Shown here in pieces: positions 21,733-32,185 of a stretch of 64,000 nucleotides of DNA. Source of the stretch: Schizochytrium sp. TIO01. Taxonomy: Eukaryota; Sar; Bigyra; Thraustochytrida; Thraustochytriidae. Position numbers and translations under genes: made by a program. The notes beneath the pieces were generated by a model. That model saw only the letters and a program-made list of their open reading frames with translations, was not told where the DNA came from and ran no database searches. Location: positions 1,287,102 to 1,351,101 of the forward strand of contig SMSO01000025.1 in assembly GCA_004764695.1 (NCBI GenBank). The letters run 5' to 3'. Positions within the stretch are counted from its first letter, which is position 1. The number at the start of each line of letters is the position of its first letter.

Positions 21733-21761
21733 GTTGTTGTTGTTGTTGTTGTTGTTGTTGT
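21733..21761. repeat. GTT trinucleotide microsatellite
   Basis: An uninterrupted run of about nine to ten GTT units. Confidence 0.85.
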
Positions 21762-22890
21762 CAGGCTCAGGCTAGACGAGCGCTGCATTTCGAGTGTTTG
21801 TTTCACTGCGCTGTCCAGATTCTCTTGCGAACTCGAGTGTCGCCGGAGTTCTCTCGACCTTGCCCGATTCTAAGTAGGCGCACGCCACGACTGGGAGCGA
21901 GCGAGTTTAACGTGCAAGAGCGATTTGAGTTCCGAAAGGGATCAATCAGCTCGAGGCACCCTCCAAGCGAGTCCAAGTCCGCGACGGTAGAACCTTCAGC
22001 GACAGCTTCAACGTTGAAGTTGACGTCAACTAAAGTTATGTATGTTTACAGCGCTGGAATCGAAGCCGAAGGTTTGGAGGCACGCAACCAACTGCAAAAA
22101 GTTAGATATGTAGGTAAATAGTTCACTCGCTCGCATGCTCAGCCAGCCAGTTTGGACTTTGAGTTGAGGCTTTGCACGTGCCCACTATCTCCCATCGTTT
22201 CTTTGACCAACCAGCCAACCGAGCCCGAGTAATCTCAACTGCTTTGCTGAGCTCAGGGTTTTCTCTCGGAGTGGATTCCCAATAGTTGGTTGCAAGTTTG
22301 CACGTGGACTTATTTTCGGAGGCGTGGGCTGCCGGGCGAGTATAGCATGCTATAACTTGATGTCCAAGTCTGGCCAACTCAAATCACGCTACATACACGT
22401 CATCATTATTGTGCGGCACGGTTCGCAATTCTAATTTCTGATCGACCATCGTCGAGCTGCACCAAGCAGAAGCCGAAAAGCCGTCTCCGTGTGGATACAT
22501 TTCATTACCAATGGGGTGACGATGATCCCCTGGTAGATAGATATTTTGCGAGTTGTGATTTATTGTTCGTGATCACCCACCCTCCGGAAGTCAAGCTCAA
22601 TGGACAAAAAACTTAGCTCAAGGTAGGTTGGCAGGTAGGCAGGCATACGAAGAACTGGGTCTTCAGAATCATGAAAAGCACCGTCATCATCGATAATATT
22701 CATCATCGCCTCCAAGAAGACGCTAGCTCCCGATGCCACCCAGATGCGAGACAAACACAACCGTCGGCGGGGATCCTCCTCGTCGATCGGTTCGCGTGCT
22801 GGCCACGAGCCCTTCAATTTACGAAAGCGAGACCAGCTGGCTAAACGCCAACTGCGCTTCAACCCGATCGAGCCGTCACTCTGCTGGACC

Positions 22891-22915
22891 CTGCACTGCA
22901 CTGCACTGCACTGCA
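22891..22915. repeat. CTGCA pentanucleotide repeat
   Basis: Five tandem CTGCA units. A looser version of the same kind of motif appears near 54150-54180. Confidence 0.75.
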
Positions 22916-23094
22916 TGTCAAAAGCCCCTGCCGAAGCACCGCTATGTAGGATGGATTTCTGATCTGAGCCGACTTTATCTCGCGTGCCGAAGCCTCTGCG
23001 TAATTCGAGTGCTGGAACACAGACCGACGTTTGGCCCTTGTCAACGCTGCACGGGTTTCCAATATGCATTAGACCACTTACTTATCTTGAGCGA

Positions 23095-23095
23095 G

Positions 23096-23136
<41 letters not shown>

Positions 23137-23137
23137 G
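23095..23137. repeat. GTT trinucleotide microsatellite
   Basis: About fourteen uninterrupted GTT units. The tract opens poly-Val, poly-Gln and poly-Thr frames on the two strands; these are repeat artefacts, not genes. Confidence 0.9.
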
Positions 23138-24142
23138 GTTCAAGGAGAAGAGATATATTCTGCGTGCGATTCCCTTCGCGTGCAGCAGAGCGAGAATACA
23201 GCAATAATCGCATATGAAGCGTGTGCCTCTTTCGTTGTAGAATGTGTAAACGTATAAATGTATAAATAGATAAATAAACAACCAAATAAACCAATAAATA
23301 CTATGTTGTGCATGTACTAGCTAGGCAATGTGTGGGTGGATTGATCGATCTTGACTTTGGGTTCTGCGACTTTGTCAATCATGATATTGGGTTGGATACA
23401 GCAGCAGGAACCCTCGGTTCCTACGCGTTGAATCTTGAACGAACGAACTTGACCAGTTAGTTATGCATGCATCATACGGACCTCCGAACGCCGCTCTCTA
23501 CACGTAGTACCATGATCATCGGCATGGCCTGCACCAAACACGCAACGCAGTGCAGCACAGGGTTCGGCAAATCTAAATCTGCAAAGCATTCTGTCTGATC
23601 GAGAGGCACATTTACAAAGAAGAATCCATCGTGTTAAAATCGATTAACACCAGTTTCTTCGCGTACGAATTACCGGTCTGGTCTGTCTTTGATCCACTCC
23701 AGTGCTCTGCCCTTTGCGTCTCCAGCATCGAGGTCTCCAGGCATTGTAGATGTCTAGATTGCGGCAGCGACCTGAGTCTTGGCTAGCTTCTCCTTCATCC
23801 ATAAATTAACACCGCAGCACTAGAGGGATAGCTAGCGACTGGCTACCATCTACTCGAGAGCTGCTCTCTACAGAAAAAAAGAAAAGAAAAGAAAAAGAAA
23901 GCGCCCCCGTTCTTTCCACTTGGAACGTTCTGGCTGAGTCCTGCCCTTTCTTCAAATTTTCTTCCTTCAGTCCTCTCGCGATACGCGCTGTCCGGTATCC
24001 GCGTGCCCCCCACTTTGTTAATTCTGAAAGTTTTCTTCTATTGAATTAATTAAAAACAAAAAGTAAATAAATCAACAGAGAATTGAACAAAGACAAGACA
24101 GGACAAGGCAGGACTGACTGACTGACTGCTTGCTCTACTACT

Positions 24143-24168
24143 ACTTCTTCTTCTTCTTCTTCTTCTTC
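24143..24168. repeat. CTT trinucleotide microsatellite
   Basis: About eight to nine CTT units, preceded by a short CTA run. Confidence 0.8.
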
Positions 24169-24408
24169 GATTGAGGCTCTCTCTTCTACTTCCGCTCCGC
24201 CTCGCAGGCCGAGCGTCGTTTGGAGAGGCGATTGATTGAGTGATTGCGTGAGTGAGAGAGTGAGGTTGTCAGAAGAATCGCTTTCTTTGGGAAACCTGTG
24301 TTTTTGTTTCTTTCGATACTCCTCTTCGATTTTCTTTTGACCAACTTTCTTTCAACTTTCTTTTGACTTTCTTTTGACTTTCTTTTCTCCCTATTCTATC
24401 TATCTACT

Positions 24409-24436
24409 ATCGATACTTAGATAGTTAGTTAGATAG

Positions 24437-24471
<35 letters not shown>

Positions 24472-24472
24472 C
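24409..24472. repeat. TTAG/ATAG tetranucleotide microsatellite
   Basis: A compound TAGA/TTAG tract whose last part is a run of about nine TTAG units. It lies in the putative promoter or leader of the first TIR-like/TPR gene. Confidence 0.85.
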
Positions 24473-24476
24473 TTAT

Positions 24477-24527
24477 AGACAGTTCGTCATAGACAGTTCG
24501 TCAGAGACAGTTCGTCAGAGACAGTTG
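24477..24527. repeat. 14-bp tandem repeat just upstream of the first TIR-like/TPR gene
   Basis: The unit AGACAGTTCGTCAG (with small variants) occurs about three and a half times in direct order, ending roughly 60 bases before the ATG at 24587. It could be a regulatory array or a simple expansion. Confidence 0.75.
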
Positions 24528-24586
24528 GATACTGGGCACGCAAGCCTTGGTTGCTTTCCTTGCTTCGTCCTCGCCCGACAGCGAAG

Positions 24587-27500
24587 ATGCCTGTCAAGCC
24601 CTCAGAGCCCTCGCCGGGAGGCCTCTGGGCCTCCTCTCTGGCCTTTCTGACCTCCATCCCTTCGTCCACGAAAGGTTTCCTGTTTCCGCAGCATTTCGAG
24701 GAGGCCCCTTTCCTCGTTCGCGCGATCGAAGCCACGCCGCCCTCCAAAAAGAACGCCCCCTCTACCGCAAACCATAGCACCCCCGTAGCACCGCCCCGGA
24801 ACACCTCCCCACCCCGCGAAGAGAACAGGAACGGTGAAAGGAACGCCGCAACAGAACAGAACAGCGCTCATAAGAACGGAGACGGCGAGAGCGCCGCCTC
24901 CAGCTCCGCGAGTTCCTCCCGCGGCCAGGGCCACGGCAGCAGCCCCGGCGGCTCTGCGGCGGGGTCCCTCCCGGGCAGGCCGCTGCCGTGGCGGCCTCGC
25001 GGCGCCGAGCCGGCCTGCCGTGGCGGCGGCCTGCGCACGGCGCTCTCGAGCGAGGATTCCCAAGGCCAGCGGAATCCGCAGAGGCGAAAAGGAGTCACTC
25101 CTACGGTTTATGGTAGCAAAGGGCGTAGCAGCGGCGAGAGAGACGACCCGTTTGCAGGAGGAGTCGGCGCCCCCGCGAGTCTTTGGAGCCCCGCGAGGCG
25201 CAGGCAGCCGGCGCGAGGCGGGCAGGGGCCAGGCCGCCCCGGGGGCCCGGCGGGGGTCCTGCGGAGGGCCCCCGGCGGCGGCGGCGGCGCGGCGGCGGCG
25301 GCCTTGGCCTTCGTCCACGGCGGAGTTTGCCCTGGTCTCTTCTGTGCAGGCGCCAAAGCAGAAGAAGAGAAAGAAAAAGAAAAAGTAAAAGTAAAAGTAA
25401 AAGTAAAAGTAAAAGAAAACGTAAAAGAAAAAGTAAAAGAAAAAGTAAAAGAAAACGAAAGAGACAGAGAAAGTTTCTTTCACGCAAAAACAGAACTCGA
25501 GCAGAAGAACGATAATAATAGTAATAATAGTACTCAGAAGAAGAAGAAGAAGAAAGAGCGTAATAAGGAACAGAAGGAATCAACGAAGAGAGAACTCGAA
25601 GAAAGCCCTTCGAAAGGAAACGCGCCAAAGGCGAAGGAGGAGGAGCAGGAGAAAGAGCAGAGCAAGCCTCGCGCGAGGCCTCCAGCGCTGAGGAGGAGGG
25701 CCTCGAGCTCGAGCTCTATCCCTATCTCTATCTCCTCCTCAGCGGCGGCGGCCTCTTCGACGCAGCCCGAAGCAGAACGAGGAGAGAACGAGAACTCAGC
25801 AACGCAGGAAAACAGCGAGAAAACTAAAAGAAAAACTCAAACTCAAACAACTCAAACAACTCAAACAACTCAAACTCAAACAAGCGAAGGCGGGGCGGGC
25901 AGGCCTACTGTATGCGGTACCCGCGGCCCTAGCAGGGTCCAGGAAAGCGGCAGAAGGAGAAGAAGAAGAACAGAGAACAGTACAGGAAAAGAGAGAGAGG
26001 GAAGGAGAAGAAAGAAAGAGCAGAAAAGAGGGCGATTTGAAAAGGGTCGAAGCAGTCCATCTCTACAGCGCAAAGAGAGAGAAGAAAGAGAAGAAAGAAG
26101 AAAAGAAAGCAGAAAAGAAAGAGAAGAAAGAAGAGAAGAAAGAGAAGAAAGAAGAGAAGAAAGAAGAAAAGAAAGAGAAGAAAGAAGAGAAGAAAGAGAC
26201 AAAAATCTCTGTTCACGCGCGGCGCCGCTGCTGCTGCTGGTGCCAGGCGCCGCCGCCCTAGGCCCCGCCGCAGACCGCGATCGAGGGCCGCTCGCGGACT
26301 TCTTCGCGGCGGCGGCGGCTCGCCCCGAGAAGACACCGCCAGACACCGCCGCCTCGCACCCGGCTGCAGCTGCAGCGGCAGCAGGAGAAGGAGGAGGAGG
26401 AGCAGGCGCGGACCCGGCGGCATTCTTGGCATTCTTGGCATTGGCATCGTCCTCGTCTTCGTCAGCAGCGGCACCGGCACCGCCTCAGCAGCAGCAGCAG
26501 ACGCATATTCAGACTCGCCACACTGACGCTGCGGCAGCGGTAGCGCTGGCCGCGCGGAAGCTCCCTGCTGCGGACCTCGCCGCTCGCCCGCCACGACGCC
26601 GCCGCCTGCAGCGACACAAGCAGCAGCAGAAGCAGCAGAAGCCGCGGGTGCACACCGCGGGCGGTGACATGCGAGCGAGCCTTCCGCGCGCACTCGCGCG
26701 CTGGCGGTCTTCTAGGGGCAATGAGGAGGAGGCGGCGCTGGCGGACCTGAGGCCGGTGTCGGTGCGCGCACTGATGGGTGTGCGCGGGGACATCGTTCGG
26801 GGACAGCTGGCGGAGGGTGTGCGCCTGTTCGTGGCGGTGCGCGACCTGGGGGACAAGCTGGTGGAGGGCCTGACGCTGCGGCTTACGGAGGAGCTTGGCG
26901 AAGGGCGGGCGCGAGGATGCGCGCTGTACGGCCCCGCGGGCGGGAGCGGGGAGGGGCAGGACGCATCGTCGGCAGCGGCGGCAGCGGCGGAGGAGGAGGT
27001 CGTCGAGTTTGTGATTGGAGTGGACGCCGTGGAGAAGAGGAGGGAGGCGTGGACCACGGAGGAAGTGGCCGCCTGCGTGGTGCTTCCGCGTACTCTCGAG
27101 GAGATGAACAAGTCCAAGGAAAGGGTCTACTTGAATCTGATGGAGGGAGAGGACGTGGGACGCGAGTTCCAAGGAACCTTTGTGAGCCAGGCCAGGGAGT
27201 GCTGCTTTTCGGACCTCGTGGATGCGTTAGAGGCTCACTTTAAGGAAAAGATTCTCGCCGGGAAGTCCTCCTCATCTGCCGCAGCAACCTCGACACCAGC
27301 ATCGGTAGAGGCCAAGGACGAAAACCAAGGCTTGCTGCCAAAGGACTGGGACAAAGAATGCTTTGTGTGGATCGACGTCTTCTGCGCAAACCAGCCATTG
27401 CTCTTAGATCTTGATGAAGATGGACCTAAAGACATGGTCACTGCTTGGAGGAACTTCGTCTCAGAGGGACTGCACCAGGCCATGGCCAAGTTTGATGAAG

Positions 27501-29479
27501 CCGTCATCTTCCTCGACCGCTGGAACGACCCTACACCCATGCAGCGCACATGGTGCGTCTGGGAGCTCTACGGCATGCTGGTTAATGACCGCCCCATGAA
27601 ATTCATTATGACACCGCAAGAGACCGAGAAATTCAACGCGCAGCTCCTAGAGGACGCAGACGAGGTCCTTGCCGTCATGGTCAATGACTGGGAATTCAAC
27701 GAAACACACTGCGTGAAGCCAATCGATAAAAATATCATCGATTACGCCATCGAGCACCTTATCGAAGGTGGTCTAGAGGCCTTCAGCGATTTGATCGCGT
27801 CCCAGCGTTCGGCATGGCTTCTCCAGTTTGCTCGCGAGTCTGTGCTGCGCTCAAGCAGAGAAAGTGACAACAAACGCACCGCGACTCTCTTAGATCACCT
27901 TGGCTACCTTCTAGATAGCCAAGGTGAATGCGACGAGGCTGTCGAATGTTATGAACGGGAGCTTAAAATTTTGCAGGAAAATTTTGGCCCCAAGCACCCG
28001 CACACCGCAACACCTTTACTTAACCTAGCCGATACACAGGACCAGCCAGAAGAAGCTTTGCGCCTCTTCTCCGAGGCTCTACAAATCCAACGCGATGGAC
28101 TAGGATCTCGTCACCTGGATGTAGCGTCTACTCTCAACCGTATCGGGGAACTCCACCGTAGTCAGGAGAACTTTGAAGGCGCTCTTGCAGCGTTCGAGGA
28201 GTACCTCTCCATCCTTCGTGCCATTCTTGGCACCCAACACGTTGATGTTGCAGCAGCACTTGACAGCGTTGCCAGCATTCACGAAAGTTTGGGCCATTTT
28301 GAGGCTGCTATGCAGTTATATCAAGAAGCTCTGACAATTCACCGCAATCTTTGCGATGATCCGTATCCTTTAGTTTCTTGCTCGCTTAGTTACGTCGCTG
28401 GTGTTCATGAGTCTCTGGGCAACCTAGACGCAGCGCTGCAATGCTATCAAGAATGCCTTGCGATTACTAAGGAAGCAGTTGGCGATGAGGATATTTTTGT
28501 CTCGACTACCTTGAGTCGTGTTGCCGGCATTTACGAGGCACAAAAGGACCACGAGTCTGCCATCAACTATCACTTGGAATCTCTCGAGCTGACAAAGCAA
28601 ATCATGGGGTCCCAGTCTTACCTTGTTGGCACAAAGTTGCACGAAATTGCAGTGTGCTATGACTCGCAGGGCCGACCTGACGATGCCCTACGCTACTACA
28701 ATAGAGCACTCAAGGTGCAAAGAGATAGTGATGTAGATTGTCGCGTAGAACTTGCCACTACGCTCGTCAACGCATCATCTGTAGATTTCTTGCAAGGCCG
28801 CTATAACGTGGCCTTAGAAAGGCTTGAAGAGGCGCTGGAACTGAAGAAAGATGTTTTCGGTCCAGACCATGTCGAGGTGGCATTGATTCTTAATAATATT
28901 GCAAGCGTGTATAACATGTTCGAAGGCTTTGCTGAAGGTTTGCAGGTTGCCCAAGAGGCCTATGCTATTCTCCACGAAGATGGCAGCGGCGAACGCATTT
29001 CTGACATGGCTGATACGCTTGACAATATCGCCAAGGCTTACAAAGGTCTTGGTCGCGATGAGAAAGCTGCCAAGACCTTTGAAAAAGTCTTGCGAATGCG
29101 TAAGGAGACACTTGATCCTTACAATTCATTAATTGCCAATACTTTGAACAACCTTGCCCTGACCTACGTTTCGCTAGGCCGCTTTAATGAGGCCTTGCGC
29201 ACATACAAGGAAGCGTTGGATCTTCGCCGAAGCTCGCTCGGCGACCGACATGATCGTGTCGGCACTATCCAGCACAATATGGGAACTGTTTATTTTCAGC
29301 AGGAAAAATGGCGGGATGCGCTGCTCTGCTTTGAGTGCGCTGAGACGATTCGTCTGCAGACACGTGGTACACAAGATCCTTGGACCCAGAATACACAAAC
29401 CTGGATTAAGGCTTGTCGCACCCATCTTCGCCCTGATTCCGCAATTCCTCAAGTCTCACTGCCCGAAGACGACCACTGA
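24587..29479 (+). CDS. TIR-like/TPR protein 1, with a long low-complexity N-terminus
   Basis: As drawn, 1630 residues. The frame opens at 24551 through a TTG; the first ATG is 24587. Residues 1-694 are low-complexity (Lys/Val, Thr/Gln, Arg/Glu, Ala and Ser runs) from GC-rich, repeat-filled DNA. An in-frame ATG at 26669 would give a 936-residue protein whose conserved part begins about 20 residues in, like the three paralogues, so the true start is uncertain. The conserved module begins near 718 and includes W-T-T-E-E-V. The TIR-like domain has F-V-S-Q from 865, W-I-D at 928-930, N-Q at 935-936, D-R-W-N-D-P and W-C-V-W-E at 989-993, with an insertion of about 30 residues between the first two landmarks compared with the paralogues. 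From about 1097 to 1615 there are roughly a dozen kinesin-light-chain-type TPRs of ~42 residues, ending in a W-I-K-A-C cap. TPRs usually bind proteins; an immune or stress-signalling role is inferred. Automatic pipelines often name such TPR arrays kinesin light chain or nephrocystin-3. Confidence 0.85.
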   Translation: MPVKPSEPSPGGLWASSLAFLTSIPSSTKGFLFPQHFEEAPFLVRAIEATPPSKKNAPSTANHSTPVAPPRNTSPPREENRNGERNAATEQNSAHKNGDGESAASSSASSSRGQGHGSSPGGSAAGSLPGRPLPWRPRGAEPACRGGGLRTALSSEDSQGQRNPQRRKGVTPTVYGSKGRSSGERDDPFAGGVGAPASLWSPARRRQPARGGQGPGRPGGPAGVLRRAPGGGGGAAAAALAFVHGGVCPGLFCAGAKAEEEKEKEKVKVKVKVKVKENVKEKVKEKVKENERDRESFFHAKTELEQKNDNNSNNSTQKKKKKKERNKEQKESTKRELEESPSKGNAPKAKEEEQEKEQSKPRARPPALRRRASSSSSIPISISSSAAAASSTQPEAERGENENSATQENSEKTKRKTQTQTTQTTQTTQTQTSEGGAGRPTVCGTRGPSRVQESGRRRRRRTENSTGKEREGRRRKKEQKRGRFEKGRSSPSLQRKEREEREERRKESRKEREERREEREERREERRKEREERREERDKNLCSRAAPLLLLVPGAAALGPAADRDRGPLADFFAAAAARPEKTPPDTAASHPAAAAAAAGEGGGGAGADPAAFLAFLALASSSSSSAAAPAPPQQQQQTHIQTRHTDAAAAVALAARKLPAADLAARPPRRRRLQRHKQQQKQQKPRVHTAGGDMRASLPRALARWRSSRGNEEEAALADLRPVSVRALMGVRGDIVRGQLAEGVRLFVAVRDLGDKLVEGLTLRLTEELGEGRARGCALYGPAGGSGEGQDASSAAAAAAEEEVVEFVIGVDAVEKRREAWTTEEVAACVVLPRTLEEMNKSKERVYLNLMEGEDVGREFQGTFVSQARECCFSDLVDALEAHFKEKILAGKSSSSAAATSTPASVEAKDENQGLLPKDWDKECFVWIDVFCANQPLLLDLDEDGPKDMVTAWRNFVSEGLHQAMAKFDEAVIFLDRWNDPTPMQRTWCVWELYGMLVNDRPMKFIMTPQETEKFNAQLLEDADEVLAVMVNDWEFNETHCVKPIDKNIIDYAIEHLIEGGLEAFSDLIASQRSAWLLQFARESVLRSSRESDNKRTATLLDHLGYLLDSQGECDEAVECYERELKILQENFGPKHPHTATPLLNLADTQDQPEEALRLFSEALQIQRDGLGSRHLDVASTLNRIGELHRSQENFEGALAAFEEYLSILRAILGTQHVDVAAALDSVASIHESLGHFEAAMQLYQEALTIHRNLCDDPYPLVSCSLSYVAGVHESLGNLDAALQCYQECLAITKEAVGDEDIFVSTTLSRVAGIYEAQKDHESAINYHLESLELTKQIMGSQSYLVGTKLHEIAVCYDSQGRPDDALRYYNRALKVQRDSDVDCRVELATTLVNASSVDFLQGRYNVALERLEEALELKKDVFGPDHVEVALILNNIASVYNMFEGFAEGLQVAQEAYAILHEDGSGERISDMADTLDNIAKAYKGLGRDEKAAKTFEKVLRMRKETLDPYNSLIANTLNNLALTYVSLGRFNEALRTYKEALDLRRSSLGDRHDRVGTIQHNMGTVYFQQEKWRDALLCFECAETIRLQTRGTQDPWTQNTQTWIKACRTHLRPDSAIPQVSLPEDDH

Positions 29480-32185
29480 GTTGGTAGCAGTGTGAGACAA
29501 GCGATCGGTGATGAGGGGGGCACCGATCATTGATCGCCTTTCCTTTGTTGGCCATCTAGCTTAAGTGAAGGCACACTATGAGAGGATTTGCATAGGAACC
29601 TTTTCCCCTCTCTGACAAATTTGATTTTCTTTTGATGATCGCTAATATATATAGCATTTGCGTTAAGAGAGTCAGCTTGCATTCGTTCTCCCTCAACTTT
29701 ATGAGTGAGTAAGGAATGTGGCAACTCTTGATTGTTGTTACTTTTTTTTCTTTTGAATCGTTTTCTATGTTGACTCGTCCTCCCAAGTAGAACAGACCCA
29801 TATGTTAACTTCGGTTTTTTGATGTTTGGGAATAATGGTTTCTATCTTGATAAAATCTGGTCCATGTAACTTGACCTCTCACTTATGAAGTATACTGTAT
29901 ATTTGCCGTTTTCAGGTTACATGACTGAAGAGGTCTGTATTTTATAACGATGTATGCAATGCCTCGTAGCTAAACTTCTGGGAGGATAAAGAACAATGAT
30001 CTAGTAGAGAAACTATTATGAAAATCAGGCGATGTTTCTACTGTGCCAACTCTTGGACAGACTTCATGTACAATATTTGCAAGAGTATACCACGAAGGAG
30101 CTGTTTTATGCCGCCAAAATGTCTGTATCATTTCTTCTAAGTATCTAAGAAGTAAAACCACAACCTGCGATTATTACACTTCTTTAGCCTTAACATTTAC
30201 TTATGTAAACTGGCTAAACTTTTCTCAATCACCTTTCTGAATAACCAACACATTCACAAGCTGATGGAAAGATTACTGCCCGGACAGGACGCGATCGCCA
30301 CAAGTTTCTTCTTGTCAAATTAGTAGGTTTGGTCTGTAAGGGGGCTCTAGCATCTTAAAAGTTGTGTTGTTGGATCAAACTTGCATTCTACCTCTAACAA
30401 AGAAGATAAACTACAATCTCAGAAAACTTTAGTACAGTACTACTACTCCTGCATTTGCAAGACTTCCTTGGTGAAAATTAACAATGATGATAAGAGATAT
30501 ACCCATTAGCCTTTAGTAAGAACTGCTACCTATATAGACTTTGACGTCAGACTGCCGTTGCCTCTGGCCTTGGAAGAGAGTTAAGGTCTCGTTCCAGTAA
30601 AGCCTTCCTGCCCTTCCTCATAATGGGCGCTAAACAATTGTCTGACTTGAAAATTGAACATCATATGTGTAAAAGGCTACTCATATTCCTATTTTACCGC
30701 GGCCTTCCTTCTTCAGGGAAGTCCCCTCTATACTGCTAACTCGATTTCTCCTTACTTGAATGTCTGTCCGAACCTAACCCTGGTACTTTACCATATAATG
30801 GCGCACACATTGTTTTCAATCATGATCCTCGCTGCTCTAGCCAAATTATCAGAGGAATTGAAGCAGCCATTGCCAATATGATTAATCGCCCCCTCAATAA
30901 TAGCAAGCATCCACCATCGCCCATGCATAAATAACTTAATCATGGCTAAACCGACCCCTGTCTTGCTGTATTGACATGTGTATGCGTCCTTCGACTTCAA
31001 CTCCACGCTGCCTAGCCTTAGATTTGCAGCACAGCCAGATTCTAAGTCTCCACGCGTGTGACGGCGACGAACAAAAGTGTCAAAGGCTGCCGTTGTGTCA
31101 AAACTTGTACTCACTCATTGAACAAACTTGAAAAATGCAACGATTCTGATCGTGTCAATTGCGCAGCTAGAGAGGGGGGGTGAGAGAGAGGAGCAGCTTC
31201 TATTTTGTGCCCTTCCAGAGTGCAGGAAACTCATTTGGAATGGACGCTTCTGCTGCCACACCCTGAAGTAAGATCATCGAATCCTCAAGACTTGGAGATC
31301 TTAAAATGTTGTAGCCCCTTCGCACCAAACCTGGTATTTGTCGCACACCTTCCATCCATCTATCTGCACGTGCTAGCACTACTCCTAAATCATAATAAGA
31401 TAGCCTCACTCTTGCCTTACAGAGCAGAGCAAGATGACCAAGTTCGCTCGAATGCGGCTCCCCCCTTTTCGTTCAACGGCTGGTTTTCACGTTGCACTGC
31501 GAACCAGAAACCAGGTGCCTCAAGCATTGCTATCGTTTTCGTCAATCAACACAAGTGGCTCAGGTAGTATAGCTGGAATAGATGATTACTAGTAGTTCAA
31601 GCCATTACAATAGAAAGGTCCCTCAAGTTCCTGCAACAGATCACGCCCCCCCCCCCCCTAGAGCAAATCGCGCGAGTTCTGAACACGGGGCGTCGATCTT
31701 CATCGTCAAGTCTGCAGTGGACGTCAATACGTCATCCTGCATGCAAAGAACTTCTTTCTATACGCCAGATCACGTGCAATTAGCAAACATTAGTCAAAAA
31801 GCCCCGACATCGCAGGGCTAAAGTACGAGAGTGGTCATTTCCAGAGCTTGGCGAGCAGCTTTGTTTTGCTGAGCTGCACCTCCAGGTACCTACTACTTGG
31901 TGAAAGGGTTTCGTTGGTGGTACGTGTACTTCTTGAAATGACATGAAGTCTCATGTAGCTGAGCTAACTAGGGTGGAATGCCAAGGAACACGATTCTGGT
32001 ATTTTGTCAGCACATGCCGGAGCCTCCCTGGATGATCTCCGAGCAGGCGGGCTCAAGCTCGTCGAAGACTCTTTTCAAGCAAATCGAAGCAAACCCATAT
32101 CTCTATTAACCTTTCAAAACTCCACTCCGCCGCACAGAAGACTTCAAGTATATTGCTGACCGAACTGGGAAGGAGACTGAAGGCG
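29480..32185. other. Intergenic region between TIR-like/TPR genes 1 and 2
   Basis: No supportable gene in 2.7 kb. Frames of up to 120 codons (for example on the plus strand at 31205-31567) show no motif. A run of 13 C lies at 31646-31658. The last few hundred bases should contain the promoter of the gene at 32186. Confidence 0.5.

Larger units (their letters stand above)
19801..24400. other. Microsatellite-rich intergenic region
   Basis: No supportable gene in about 4.6 kb. The sequence is a patchwork of short tandem repeats separated by moderately GC-rich unique DNA. Apparent frames of up to 170 codons are produced by repeat tracts (for example poly-Val/Leu/Gln from GTT units) or are shadows on both strands. 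A multi-exon gene with short exons cannot be excluded by eye. Confidence 0.45.

Noticed and set aside
24602-26693. Long minus-strand and alternative plus-strand frames across the front of TIR-like/TPR gene 1
   Set aside because: They are Phe/Leu-, Ser/Leu- or Pro/Arg-rich translations of the same purine- and GC-rich repeats, so absence of stops is compositional.
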